DNA of 64,000 nt from an uncultured Coriobacteriaceae bacterium (GTDB lineage: Bacteria > Actinomycetota > Coriobacteriia > Coriobacteriales > Coriobacteriaceae): NCBI GenBank assembly GCA_944319885.1, contig CALUFC010000003.1:1-64000 (forward strand), read 5' to 3'. Below the pieces are notes generated by a model, which did no database searches, was not told where the DNA came from, and was given only the letters and a program-made list of their open reading frames with translations. Numbering within the stretch: position 1 is the first letter of the stretch; each line of letters starts with the position of its first letter. The position numbers and the translations under genes were made by a program. Shown one piece after another: positions 1 to 7,459 of this stretch.

Positions 1-30
1 CCGGTGGACGGCACCGGCCGAGAGCCGGAG

Positions 31-54
31 GGGCCCCCGAGAGGGGGCCCTTTT
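31..54 (+). terminator. Intrinsic terminator of an upstream gene
   Basis: A perfect 8-bp stem (GGGCCCCC / GGGGGCCC) with a GAGA loop is followed by TTTT. It ends a transcript that starts outside the window and separates it from acpS. Confidence 0.75.
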
Positions 55-154
55 GGTATCTATCCGGCGTGATAGATTGTGGGTTTCCTCCCGTACTTCG
101 ATTGATTACCATGGTGTGCAGGTATGTTGGTTCTGCACGCGTTGGAGGTGGCCT

Positions 155-718
155 GTGTCTCGCGCTCGTATCGGCGTCGATATCGTCGAGATCCCTCGTA
201 TGAAACGCATCTTGGAGCGCACGCCATCGTTTGCTTCGCGCGTCTTCACCGATGAGGAGCGTTCGTACTGCGACGCCACCACGCGTCCCTATGCCCATTA
301 TGCAACGCGATTTGCGGCCCGGGAGGCCGTGCTCAAGGCACTTGGTACTGGGTTTTCCTGCGGCGTTGGTAGAAAAGACGTGTCGGTCACGCGCGATGCG
401 CTCGGGCGTCCTCACGTTCTTTTGGCTGGACGCGCCCGTGAGATAGCGGAAGAGCTCGGCGTTGTTGAGATCGCCTTGTCGCTTTCCCTCACCTCAGATC
501 TTGCCGTCGCGAATGCGATGGCGATTACCGAGCTTGCTCGGCCGCATGCTGATGCTAAACCAGAAGATGAACGCGCGCGCTTGGCGCGGTCGTTTAAAGA
601 GGCTCGTTCGATTCTCGACGAGCTTGAACGCGTTCAAGACGATGAGCTTCTTGCCGTATCGAGCGATGCGGCGTCCGTAGATCATGGGGGTGCACATGAG
701 ACCGGTTCTCAATTGTGA
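155..718 (+). CDS. acpS: Holo-[acyl-carrier-protein] synthase
   Basis: AcpS transfers 4'-phosphopantetheine from CoA to acyl carrier protein. The N-terminal IGVDIVEI motif (metal ligand Asp9) and the RFAAREAVLKALG motif (Glu57, Lys61) are both present. I chose the GTG start because GGAGG lies six bases upstream and the family motif begins five residues later; an upstream in-frame ATG at 53 would add an unrelated stretch. At 187 residues it is clearly longer than the usual 120-130, with a charged Arg/Glu-rich C-terminal extension of about 60 residues that ends inside the next gene. The 3' end overlaps the start of nnrE/nnrD, so the two are translationally coupled. The enzyme assignment is firm; the role of the tail is unknown. 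Confidence 0.9.
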   Translation: MSRARIGVDIVEIPRMKRILERTPSFASRVFTDEERSYCDATTRPYAHYATRFAAREAVLKALGTGFSCGVGRKDVSVTRDALGRPHVLLAGRAREIAEELGVVEIALSLSLTSDLAVANAMAITELARPHADAKPEDERARLARSFKEARSILDELERVQDDELLAVSSDAASVDHGGAHETGSQL

Positions 719-2312
719 GCAGGTGTCCCAGCTCGAGGATTGCATTGAGAAGGAGGGCACATCCAAGGCTGAGCTTATGGAGCTGGCGGGCGAGTTCGTT
801 GCGTCCGAAGCGGAGAAGCTCGGCGCCAAGCGCGTGGTGGTGCTCACCGGATTTGGCAATAACGGCGGTGACGGCTGGGTGGCTGCCGACATTCTCTCAC
901 ATAAGGTCTCGCACGTCGATGTAGTTTCGCCCGTTGAGCCGGACGAGATTCCCGCTACGCTGGCGCGCCATGTGGCACGTCGCACCGCTGGGCGTGAGGT
1001 CACCATCACGGTCGGTCCATCGCGCGATGAGCTTGCCGAGCTCATCGAGTCGGCAGATCTCGTGATCGATGCCATCCTAGGGACGGGATTCCACGGCTCG
1101 CTGCGGCCGCCGTTTTCTATTTGGATTCCGCTCGTCAACGAAATGGGCAAGAAGGTGCTCTCTGTCGATGTCCCTTCCGGCCTCAATGCCGAGACGGGTG
1201 TTGTCGAGGACGCGAGCATTCGCGCCGACCGCACGGCTACGATGCTGACGCCGAAGATCGGCCTGTATAGCGCCGATGGCCCGGAGTATGTGGGCGAGCT
1301 GGTGTGCGGTGAGCTCTATGACAAGCTCAACGAGGTGATCGGCGATGTTGAGCATGCCGCTGAGATCGTCGAAGGCGGCGACTACATCGATTACTTAGAG
1401 CCGCTCTCAACCAACATCAATAAGTACACGCGCGGGTCGGTGCTCGTGGTTGCCGGGTCGTCGCAGTATCCCGGTGCCGCCATCATGGCCGCGAAGTCGG
1501 CGGCTCGCGCTGGTGCCGGCTATGTGGCCGTTGCCGCACCCGATGCCGTGGCGAATCTGATTCGCATAGCGCTGCCCTCGGTGCCGGTGTTCGGCATGCC
1601 GTCGGACTCGCGCGGCTCGTTTGGCGCTGCCGCGCGCTTGGACGTGTGCGACCTTGCCAAGAAATACAGCTGCGTTCTCTGCGGGCCGGGGCTCACGACG
1701 TCCGCAGGTTCGATTGATGTGGTGCAGGGGCTGCTCAAGACCGATGTTCCGCTCATTCTCGACGCCGATGCGCTCAACTGCCTCGCGAAGCTCTCGATTG
1801 GCGGCATCGATAAGACGCCCGAGCTGTATCGTCGCGATGCGCCGCTCGTCTTCACACCTCACTATGGCGAGCTGGAGCGTCTGGTGGAAGGAAGCTCCAT
1901 CGAGAACCTCGATAGCGCGATCACGGCCGCGCAGACGCTTGCCTGGGCCGTTGGCTCGGATGATTTCGTTGTCGTTGCGAAGGGCCCTACGACGGCCATC
2001 GTGGGTGTCGAGAAGGTGCTGTTGCCCATGTCGGGTCCGGCTGCACTGGCAACCGCTGGTTCGGGGGATGTGCTCGCCGGCATCATGGCGGGCAGCGCCG
2101 CCCTGGCGATGCCGAACATTGAGCGCTGGGAGCTGTTGTGCGCCTATGCGGTGGCGATTCATTCGTATACGGGTTTCATCGCCGCTTCGCAGATGGGCGA
2201 GAAGAGCGTGATCGCCACCGACCTGATCGATGTGATCGGCGAGGCCATGCAGCTCGCTACCGACGAGGCGCTGCGCGGCTTAGGGGTACAACCGGAAGCC
2301 GGGGAGGCGTAG
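696..2312 (+). CDS. nnr: Bifunctional NAD(P)HX epimerase / ADP-dependent dehydratase
   Basis: Repairs hydrated NAD(P)H. The N-terminal epimerase half (about residues 1-215) has the GNNGGDGW motif and a GTGFHGSLR loop. The C-terminal dehydratase half (about 230-520) has a ribokinase-like fold, with DADALN and the TAGSGDVLAG motif carrying the catalytic Asp. Its total length (538 aa) matches fused YjeF proteins. Two ATG starts are possible, at 684 and 696. I prefer 696, which has a G-rich stretch just before it and begins the conserved MRPVL segment. It overlaps the end of acpS and is followed within six bases by alr, so the genes probably form one operon. Confidence in the function is high; the exact start is less sure. 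Confidence 0.92.
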   Translation: MRPVLNCEQVSQLEDCIEKEGTSKAELMELAGEFVASEAEKLGAKRVVVLTGFGNNGGDGWVAADILSHKVSHVDVVSPVEPDEIPATLARHVARRTAGREVTITVGPSRDELAELIESADLVIDAILGTGFHGSLRPPFSIWIPLVNEMGKKVLSVDVPSGLNAETGVVEDASIRADRTATMLTPKIGLYSADGPEYVGELVCGELYDKLNEVIGDVEHAAEIVEGGDYIDYLEPLSTNINKYTRGSVLVVAGSSQYPGAAIMAAKSAARAGAGYVAVAAPDAVANLIRIALPSVPVFGMPSDSRGSFGAAARLDVCDLAKKYSCVLCGPGLTTSAGSIDVVQGLLKTDVPLILDADALNCLAKLSIGGIDKTPELYRRDAPLVFTPHYGELERLVEGSSIENLDSAITAAQTLAWAVGSDDFVVVAKGPTTAIVGVEKVLLPMSGPAALATAGSGDVLAGIMAGSAALAMPNIERWELLCAYAVAIHSYTGFIAASQMGEKSVIATDLIDVIGEAMQLATDEALRGLGVQPEAGEA

Positions 2313-2317
2313 GCACG

Positions 2318-3469
2318 ATGATGGGGAGCAAGCAGCCGGCAACACGCTGGGCGTGGGTCGAGATCGATCGCGGCGCGCTGCGGCGCAACGTGCGCGCGTT
2401 CAAGGCGCTTCTCGCCCCGCGGCAGAAGATGTGTTGCGTGGTGAAGGCCGATGCCTATGGGCACGGTGCGGTGGAATGCGCTCGCGTCATGAACTCGATG
2501 GGCGTCGACATGTTTGCCGTCGCCACGGTAGCAGAGGGCGTCGAGCTGCGCGAGGCCGGCATCCCGGCTCCTATCCTCATGCTCTCGGAGCCGCCCATCA
2601 GCGCCATTCCCGAACTCATCGCGCATGAGATCATGCCGTCGATCTACACCACCGAGTTCGCGCTTGCCTATGGTGAATGCGCGGTTCAAGCGGGTACGGT
2701 CGGCAAATACCATCTGGCAATCGAGACGGGCATGAATCGCATCGGTGTGCACTATACCGAGGCGGTGGAGTTCATGCGCGGGATCGATTTCCATCGCGGT
2801 ATCGAATGCGATGGCGTGTTTACGCACTTCGCGACCGCCGACGATCCAGACGGCTGGGACTATAAGCTGCAGTGCCGCCGGTTCGACGAGGCGGTTGCCG
2901 CGCTCGCCGACGCCGGCCTCTCATACGGCACGGTTCATTGCGACAATACGCCAGCGACCATCCTCGATGCTTCGACGCACTATGATATGGTGCGTGTGGG
3001 CGTGGGGCTGTACGGGCTGCAGCCCTGCGAGGCAACGCGCCCGCGCATTGCGCTGGAGCCGGTCATGAGCGTGCGTGCGCGGGTCACGCGGACGGCGCAT
3101 CCCGCGATGGGCGAGGGCGTGGGGTATGGGTTTACCTACCGCGTGCCCCGGACCGCGGTGCAGATCTGCACGCTGCCGATCGGGTACGCCGACGGTCTGT
3201 CCCGTACGCTCTCCAACCGCATGGAGGTGCTCTATCGGGGCGAGCGCGTGCGGCAGGTGGGTAACATCTGCATGGACCAATGCATGGTCGCCATCCACGC
3301 TACACCCATCCACCAGATTCCCGAGGCGGAGTACGGCGATATCATGACGATCATCGGCCGCGACGGCCATGAGGAGATCACGATGGACGAGATGGCGGAG
3401 CTGCGCGGCACCATCAACTACGAGGTCGCGTGCAACTTCGGCATGCGGCTTGAAAAAGTGTATCTGTAG
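2318..3469 (+). CDS. alr: Alanine racemase
   Basis: PLP-dependent interconversion of L- and D-alanine for peptidoglycan synthesis in the cytoplasm. The PLP lysine is Lys43 in VVKADAYGHG and the second catalytic base is Tyr270 in GVGYGFTY. The protein is 383 residues, typical of the family. Translation starts at one of two adjacent ATGs (2318/2321), preceded by GGGGAGG about ten bases upstream. A much longer open frame begins at 2138 inside the preceding gene, but its extra N-terminus is low-complexity shadow sequence and I excluded it. It lies in the housekeeping run after the NAD(P)HX repair gene. Confidence 0.95.
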   Translation: MMGSKQPATRWAWVEIDRGALRRNVRAFKALLAPRQKMCCVVKADAYGHGAVECARVMNSMGVDMFAVATVAEGVELREAGIPAPILMLSEPPISAIPELIAHEIMPSIYTTEFALAYGECAVQAGTVGKYHLAIETGMNRIGVHYTEAVEFMRGIDFHRGIECDGVFTHFATADDPDGWDYKLQCRRFDEAVAALADAGLSYGTVHCDNTPATILDASTHYDMVRVGVGLYGLQPCEATRPRIALEPVMSVRARVTRTAHPAMGEGVGYGFTYRVPRTAVQICTLPIGYADGLSRTLSNRMEVLYRGERVRQVGNICMDQCMVAIHATPIHQIPEAEYGDIMTIIGRDGHEEITMDEMAELRGTINYEVACNFGMRLEKVYL

Positions 3470-3481
3470 AAGGAGCGGGCC

Positions 3482-4159
3482 ATGGGCGTCATGCATATTC
3501 CCGGACACGAGCATCAGGCTCCGCGCGAGGTGACTCTCGAGGAGATCCGCGCGGTGCTGGGCGATTGTCGGCTGTGCGAGCTCGCGCAGACGCGCACGAA
3601 CATCGTGTTCGGCGTGGGCAACCCGCGTGCCCGCGTCATGTTCGTGGGCGAGGCACCTGGCCGCAACGAAGACCTTCAGGGCGAGCCGTTCGTGGGGCGC
3701 GCGGGCGAGAACCTCAACGGCATCCTTTCGCTTGCAGGATTGCGCCGCGAGGATATCTACATCGCCAACGTACTCAAATGCCGGCCCCCAGGAAATCGCG
3801 ATCCCAAAGCAGATGAGGTGCTTGCCTGCTCGCCGTTTCTTCGCGAGCAGATTCGCAGCATCTGGCCCGATGTGATCGTGACGCTCGGCAATCCTGCAAC
3901 GCACTTCGTGCTCAAAACCGAGATTGGCATCACGCGCCTGCGCGGTCGTTTCCACCAAATGGGCCATTTCGTGGTCATGCCGACATTCCACCCCGCGGCG
4001 GCGCTGCGCAACCCGGCATGGCAGGAGCTGCTCGAGGCTGATTTCAAGATGCTGGGCGACTGGCTTGAGCGTCATCCGGCACAGGCGGTTCCCGCGGCGG
4101 GCGCCACCGAGCCTGCGGCGGGTGCAGCGGCCGACCATCTGCCGCAGGTTGGTGAGTAG
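3482..4159 (+). CDS. Type-4 (Fe-S) uracil-DNA glycosylase
   Basis: Removes uracil from DNA in base-excision repair. Family-4 features are visible: four cysteines (Cys29, Cys32, Cys100, Cys116) spaced to bind a [4Fe-4S] cluster, the GEAPGRNED motif (residues 57-65) with FVGRAG just after, and the FHPAAALRN motif near the C-terminus. The 225 residues include an Ala/Pro-rich tail of about 25 residues that is unlikely to be catalytic. AGGAGCGGGCC precedes the ATG. It sits between alr and tsaE, closely spaced, so it is likely co-transcribed with them. Confidence 0.92.
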   Translation: MGVMHIPGHEHQAPREVTLEEIRAVLGDCRLCELAQTRTNIVFGVGNPRARVMFVGEAPGRNEDLQGEPFVGRAGENLNGILSLAGLRREDIYIANVLKCRPPGNRDPKADEVLACSPFLREQIRSIWPDVIVTLGNPATHFVLKTEIGITRLRGRFHQMGHFVVMPTFHPAAALRNPAWQELLEADFKMLGDWLERHPAQAVPAAGATEPAAGAAADHLPQVGE

Positions 4160-4160
4160 C

Positions 4161-4664
4161 GTGTCGCTCGAGCGCGAGGGGCGCGGCGTATATACGAGCG
4201 CGTCCCAGGCAGATACCGAGCGGTTCGGCGAGCTCGTTGCCCCGCACCTTGCCGAAGGTGACGTGCTCATCCTCACGGGCGGTCTCGGTGTGGGCAAGAC
4301 GCACTTCACCAAAGGGGTTGCCCGGGCGCTGGGCGATACGCATCCGGTGACGAGCCCCACCTTCGCATTGATGGCGGTGCACGACGGTGGCCGCATCCCG
4401 CTCTTTCATTTCGACCTCTATCGGCTCGAGCACGCGTTCGAGCTCGAGGATACGGGCATATACGACGTGCTGGGCTATGAGGGGGTGTGCCTGCTCGAAT
4501 GGGGCGAGCAGTTCCAAGATGAGCTCACCGACGAATATCTTTCGGTGCGCATCGAGCGCACCAGCGATCATACGCGTCGCATAGCGCTCGAGCCGTTTGG
4601 CGCCCGCGCGGAAGAGCTTCGCGACGCCATTGACGCGGGCGTTATTGCCGCGAGCAACATGTAG
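4161..4664 (+). CDS. tsaE: tRNA t6A synthesis ATPase TsaE
   Basis: P-loop ATPase that cycles with the TsaB-TsaD complex to place threonylcarbamoyl on A37 of ANN-decoding tRNAs. The Walker A motif GGLGVGKTHF and the segments TSPTFALM, FDLYRLE and LLEWGEQF are characteristic of the family. GTG at 4161 is used here, with GGTGAG upstream. GTG at 4152, overlapping the stop of the preceding gene, is an alternative that adds three residues. The longer open frame reaching back to 3924 is a shadow of the glycosylase gene. It ends eight bases before the tsaB-rimI-tsaD fusion, its functional partner. Confidence 0.9.
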   Translation: MSLEREGRGVYTSASQADTERFGELVAPHLAEGDVLILTGGLGVGKTHFTKGVARALGDTHPVTSPTFALMAVHDGGRIPLFHFDLYRLEHAFELEDTGIYDVLGYEGVCLLEWGEQFQDELTDEYLSVRIERTSDHTRRIALEPFGARAEELRDAIDAGVIAASNM

Positions 4665-4672
4665 GGGACACC

Positions 4673-7120
4673 ATGGATACAGATCCGATGAAGCGCGAAG
4701 CCGCGAGTATCGTGGTTGCGCTCGACACTTCTTCCGACATGCTGGCGTGCGCCGTGGCGCGCGTCGCCGGCGATATGCGCGCTGCAGACGCCAAGACATC
4801 CTGCGCGTGCGACGTTCTGGCAGCGGGCGACCATATGTGTCGCCGTCATGCCAACGTCGAGCTGGTGAACACCGTGGATGCCACGATTGCGGCAGCGGGG
4901 TTTGCCCGCGAGGACGTCGACGCCTATCTCGTGGGGCGCGGTCCGGGATCGTTCACGGGAGTGCGCATCGGGATCTCGACGGCAAAGGGGCTGGCATGCG
5001 GCGGCGTGAAGCCGCTCTTCGGCGCCTCGACGCTCGACGCATATGCCTGGACCGCATGGAAGGCGGGCGTGCGCGGCCTTGTGGGCGTTGCCGCCGATGC
5101 CATGCGCGGCGAGGTGTATCCGGCGCTCTACGAGCTTGACGATTGCGGTGCGCGACGGCTCTTCGAGCGCGAGCGCGTGGTGAAGGCCGCCGCTGCGGCG
5201 GATGAGTGGGCTGCGCACCCCGATGTCGATGCGCTGCAGCTCACGGGTGATGGCTTGGTGCGGTATGGCGCACGCTTCGAAGCGGCGGGCTTGATGCGCC
5301 ACGCGCTGCCGCGCGAGCTGTGGTGGCCCACGGGCGAGGGGCTGCTCCTCGCCGCCTGTGCGCCCGAGGGGCGCGCCGTACAGGGGTCGGGCGATCCCGC
5401 GCTCGTGCTGCCCATCTACACCAGGCTCTCCGATGCCGAGGAGAACGAGCGCCGCCGCCTGGGCAGGGCGGAGAGCGTGCGCGATGGCCTGACCGGCGTG
5501 GCGGAGGAGCTCGCCGGCAGGCATCTGCAGTTCCGCCCGATGGGTGCCTCCGATGCCGAGCCCGCTGCTGCGCTCGAGCGCATATGCTTCGAGGGGGCGG
5601 CGCATACGCCCTGGACGGCATCGCAGTTCCTCGCGGAATTTGCCGCCGATGCGGCGGTGCCGCGAAGCTGGTGGGTCGCGCACGACGATGGCGAGCTCGT
5701 GGGCTTCGCCGGCGGCATGGTGGTCGATCAGGACATCCAGATTCTCGATGTGGCGACCTTGCCCGCACGGCGTCGCACGGGTATTGCGCGCACGCTGTTG
5801 GGACGCGTGAGCTACGACGCGCAGATGCTCGGGTGCACCACGGCGTCGCTCGAGGTCGAGGCGGATAACGCCGCCGCCATCGCGCTCTACAAGTCGCTGG
5901 GCTTTGCGCAGGCCGGCTGCAGGCGCAACTATTACGGGCCCGGATGCGACGCACTCGTTATGACCGCGCAGCTGCCGCTCGCGCTTCCCGTGAGCGCCGC
6001 GTCGCCCGAGCCCACAGCGGCTGCGTCTCGTCCGTGGCCCCCCGAGGCGCCCATCCGGAGCGAGGAGGACCGGCAGCGCCTTGCCGAGGCGCGGCTCGTG
6101 CTTGCCATCGAGAGCTCATGCGACGAGACCGCCGTTGCCATCATGGATGCCAACGGCACGTTGCTTGCCAACCAGGTATCGACCCAGATCGATTTTCACG
6201 CGCGGTTTGGCGGCGTGGTGCCCGAGATTGCCTCGCGCAAGCACGTCGAGGTGATCGCAAGCGTGGTCGATGCCGCGCTCGGGGAGGCAACGGCCGCGCT
6301 CGGTCTTGCCGGCGGGGTGCTGGCGCCGAGCGAGCTCGCCGCTATCGCCGTTACCCAGGGACCCGGATTGGTGGGCGCGCTCGTGGTGGGCGTGGCGTTT
6401 GCCAAGGGCTTCGCCTATGCCGCAGGCGTGCCGCTCATCTGCGTCAATCATCTCGAGGGGCACCTGTTCGCCAACCTGCTCACCACGCCCGATCTTGAGC
6501 CGCCGTTCATCTTCACGCTCGTCTCGGGTGGCCATACCATGTTGGTGCATGTGCGGGCATGGGGCGATTACGAGGTGCTGGGCGAGACGCTCGATGACGC
6601 GGTGGGCGAGGCGTTCGACAAGGTTGCCAAGGCGCTTGGCCTCGGCTATCCGGGCGGCCCGGTTATCTCGCGTCTTGCCGAGACGGGCAACCCCCATGCC
6701 ATCGAGTTTCCGCGTGCGCTCAATCGCAAGGGTGACTATCGCTTTTCGCTCTCCGGCCTCAAGACGGCGGTGGTTACCTATATCGAGCATGAGACGCAGG
6801 CGGGCCGTCCCATCCATCTGCCCGATCTGGCGGCATCGTTCGAGGCGGCGGTGTTCGATGTGCAATACAAGAAGGCATGGGCAGCGCTGCGCCAAACCGG
6901 AGCCCGCGAGTACTGCATCGGCGGCGGGGTGGCGGCCAACCCGCATCTCCGCGAGATGATGATCCACAAACTGGGTCGTCAGGGCGTGCGCGTGACGGTG
7001 CCGCCTCAGGGCGCCTGCACCGATAACGCCGCCATGATCGCCGAGGTGGCGCGCCGCAAGCTTGCGCGCGGCGAGTTTGCCTCGCTCGATGCGGACGCCG
7101 ATCCAAATATGACGCTGTAG
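4673..7120 (+). CDS. tsaBD-rimI: TsaB-RimI-TsaD triple fusion protein
   Basis: One 815-residue chain combines three proteins. Residues about 12-250 are TsaB, with VVALDTSSD and GRGPGSFTGVRIG. Residues about 284-430 are a RimI-type GNAT acetyltransferase, with VATLPARRRTGIARTLL as the acetyl-CoA loop and EADNAAAIALYKSLGF. Residues about 475-815 are TsaD, with AIESSCDETAVA, the metal-binding NHLEGH motif and SGGHT. TsaB and TsaD make the t6A modification with TsaE, encoded just upstream; RimI acetylates the N-terminus of ribosomal protein S18. No stop or frameshift interrupts the joints. The linker between RimI and TsaD is Ala/Pro rich. Separate copies are usual in other bacteria; the fusion itself is directly seen. 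Confidence 0.95.
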   Translation: MDTDPMKREAASIVVALDTSSDMLACAVARVAGDMRAADAKTSCACDVLAAGDHMCRRHANVELVNTVDATIAAAGFAREDVDAYLVGRGPGSFTGVRIGISTAKGLACGGVKPLFGASTLDAYAWTAWKAGVRGLVGVAADAMRGEVYPALYELDDCGARRLFERERVVKAAAAADEWAAHPDVDALQLTGDGLVRYGARFEAAGLMRHALPRELWWPTGEGLLLAACAPEGRAVQGSGDPALVLPIYTRLSDAEENERRRLGRAESVRDGLTGVAEELAGRHLQFRPMGASDAEPAAALERICFEGAAHTPWTASQFLAEFAADAAVPRSWWVAHDDGELVGFAGGMVVDQDIQILDVATLPARRRTGIARTLLGRVSYDAQMLGCTTASLEVEADNAAAIALYKSLGFAQAGCRRNYYGPGCDALVMTAQLPLALPVSAASPEPTAAASRPWPPEAPIRSEEDRQRLAEARLVLAIESSCDETAVAIMDANGTLLANQVSTQIDFHARFGGVVPEIASRKHVEVIASVVDAALGEATAALGLAGGVLAPSELAAIAVTQGPGLVGALVVGVAFAKGFAYAAGVPLICVNHLEGHLFANLLTTPDLEPPFIFTLVSGGHTMLVHVRAWGDYEVLGETLDDAVGEAFDKVAKALGLGYPGGPVISRLAETGNPHAIEFPRALNRKGDYRFSLSGLKTAVVTYIEHETQAGRPIHLPDLAASFEAAVFDVQYKKAWAALRQTGAREYCIGGGVAANPHLREMMIHKLGRQGVRVTVPPQGACTDNAAMIAEVARRKLARGEFASLDADADPNMTL

Positions 7121-7156
7121 GCGCTAACACCGCCGCTGCGCTCGCAGGCGGAAAAC

Positions 7157-7194
7157 ACATGCTGCAACAATACGGCAACGTGTTGGTAACATGT
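7157..7194. promoter_or_regulatory. Interrupted dyad upstream of the cstA promoter
   Basis: Nested inverted half-sites (ACATG..CAACA and TGTTG..CATGT) flank an 11-bp centre and end 12 bases before the -35 box at 7206. It looks like a repressor or activator operator, but no protein can be assigned to it. Confidence 0.3.
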
Positions 7195-7205
7195 GCCCGC
7201 ATCAT

Positions 7206-7234
7206 TTGACGAGGCGGCCGCGTAGGCCGATACT
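7206..7234 (+). promoter_or_regulatory. Promoter of the cstA leader transcript
   Basis: TTGACG and GATACT are separated by 17 bases, a good sigma70-type match (5/6 and 4/6). Initiation near 7241 would give a transcript that begins before the leader peptide and its terminator. Confidence 0.5.
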
Positions 7235-7294
7235 ACGTTCAGCCCAAACGGGCAGCGCGGGAACCCGCGTACATCCATGAGAGAGCGTGAAGAC

Positions 7295-7339
7295 ATGACC
7301 ATCCGTCAGCTAGCCATTATCAACGCGATTATTATCTAA
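7295..7339 (+). CDS. Isoleucine-rich leader peptide of cstA
   Basis: A 14-residue open frame, MTIRQLAIINAIII, contains six isoleucine codons, three of them in a row just before the stop. An in-frame ATG at 7277 would give a 20-residue form. A GA-rich GAGAGAG stretch about nine bases upstream can act as the ribosome binding site. The frame lies between a good promoter and an intrinsic terminator, ahead of the CstA-type transporter gene. That is the layout of amino-acid attenuators such as the ilv leaders. Translation is inferred from this layout; the peptide is far too short for homology. Confidence 0.6.
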   Translation: MTIRQLAIINAIII

Positions 7340-7343
7340 CAGC

Positions 7344-7427
7344 GCGGGCTGGCATGCGTCGCCCGCATCACGCGGGCGGCTGAAGGATGAAGCTGAGGCC
7401 GTCGAGCAAATCGACGGCCTCTTTTTT
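7344..7427 (+). promoter_or_regulatory. Attenuator with terminator hairpin before cstA
   Basis: A perfect 11-bp stem (GAGGCCGTCGA / TCGACGGCCTC, 7395-7421) is followed by six T residues, a textbook intrinsic terminator 33 bases before the cstA start. Upstream lies a 9-bp stem (7358-7366 with 7372-7380). Its left arm can instead pair with 7344-7349, and its right arm (7375-7380) can pair with 7398-7403, which would break the terminator. Mutually exclusive pairings of this kind suggest attenuation coupled to the Ile-rich leader peptide. The direction of the response cannot be read from the sequence. Confidence 0.65.
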
Positions 7428-7459
7428 GTAACAGCGCTCAATCGAAGGGGGACTTTTGT

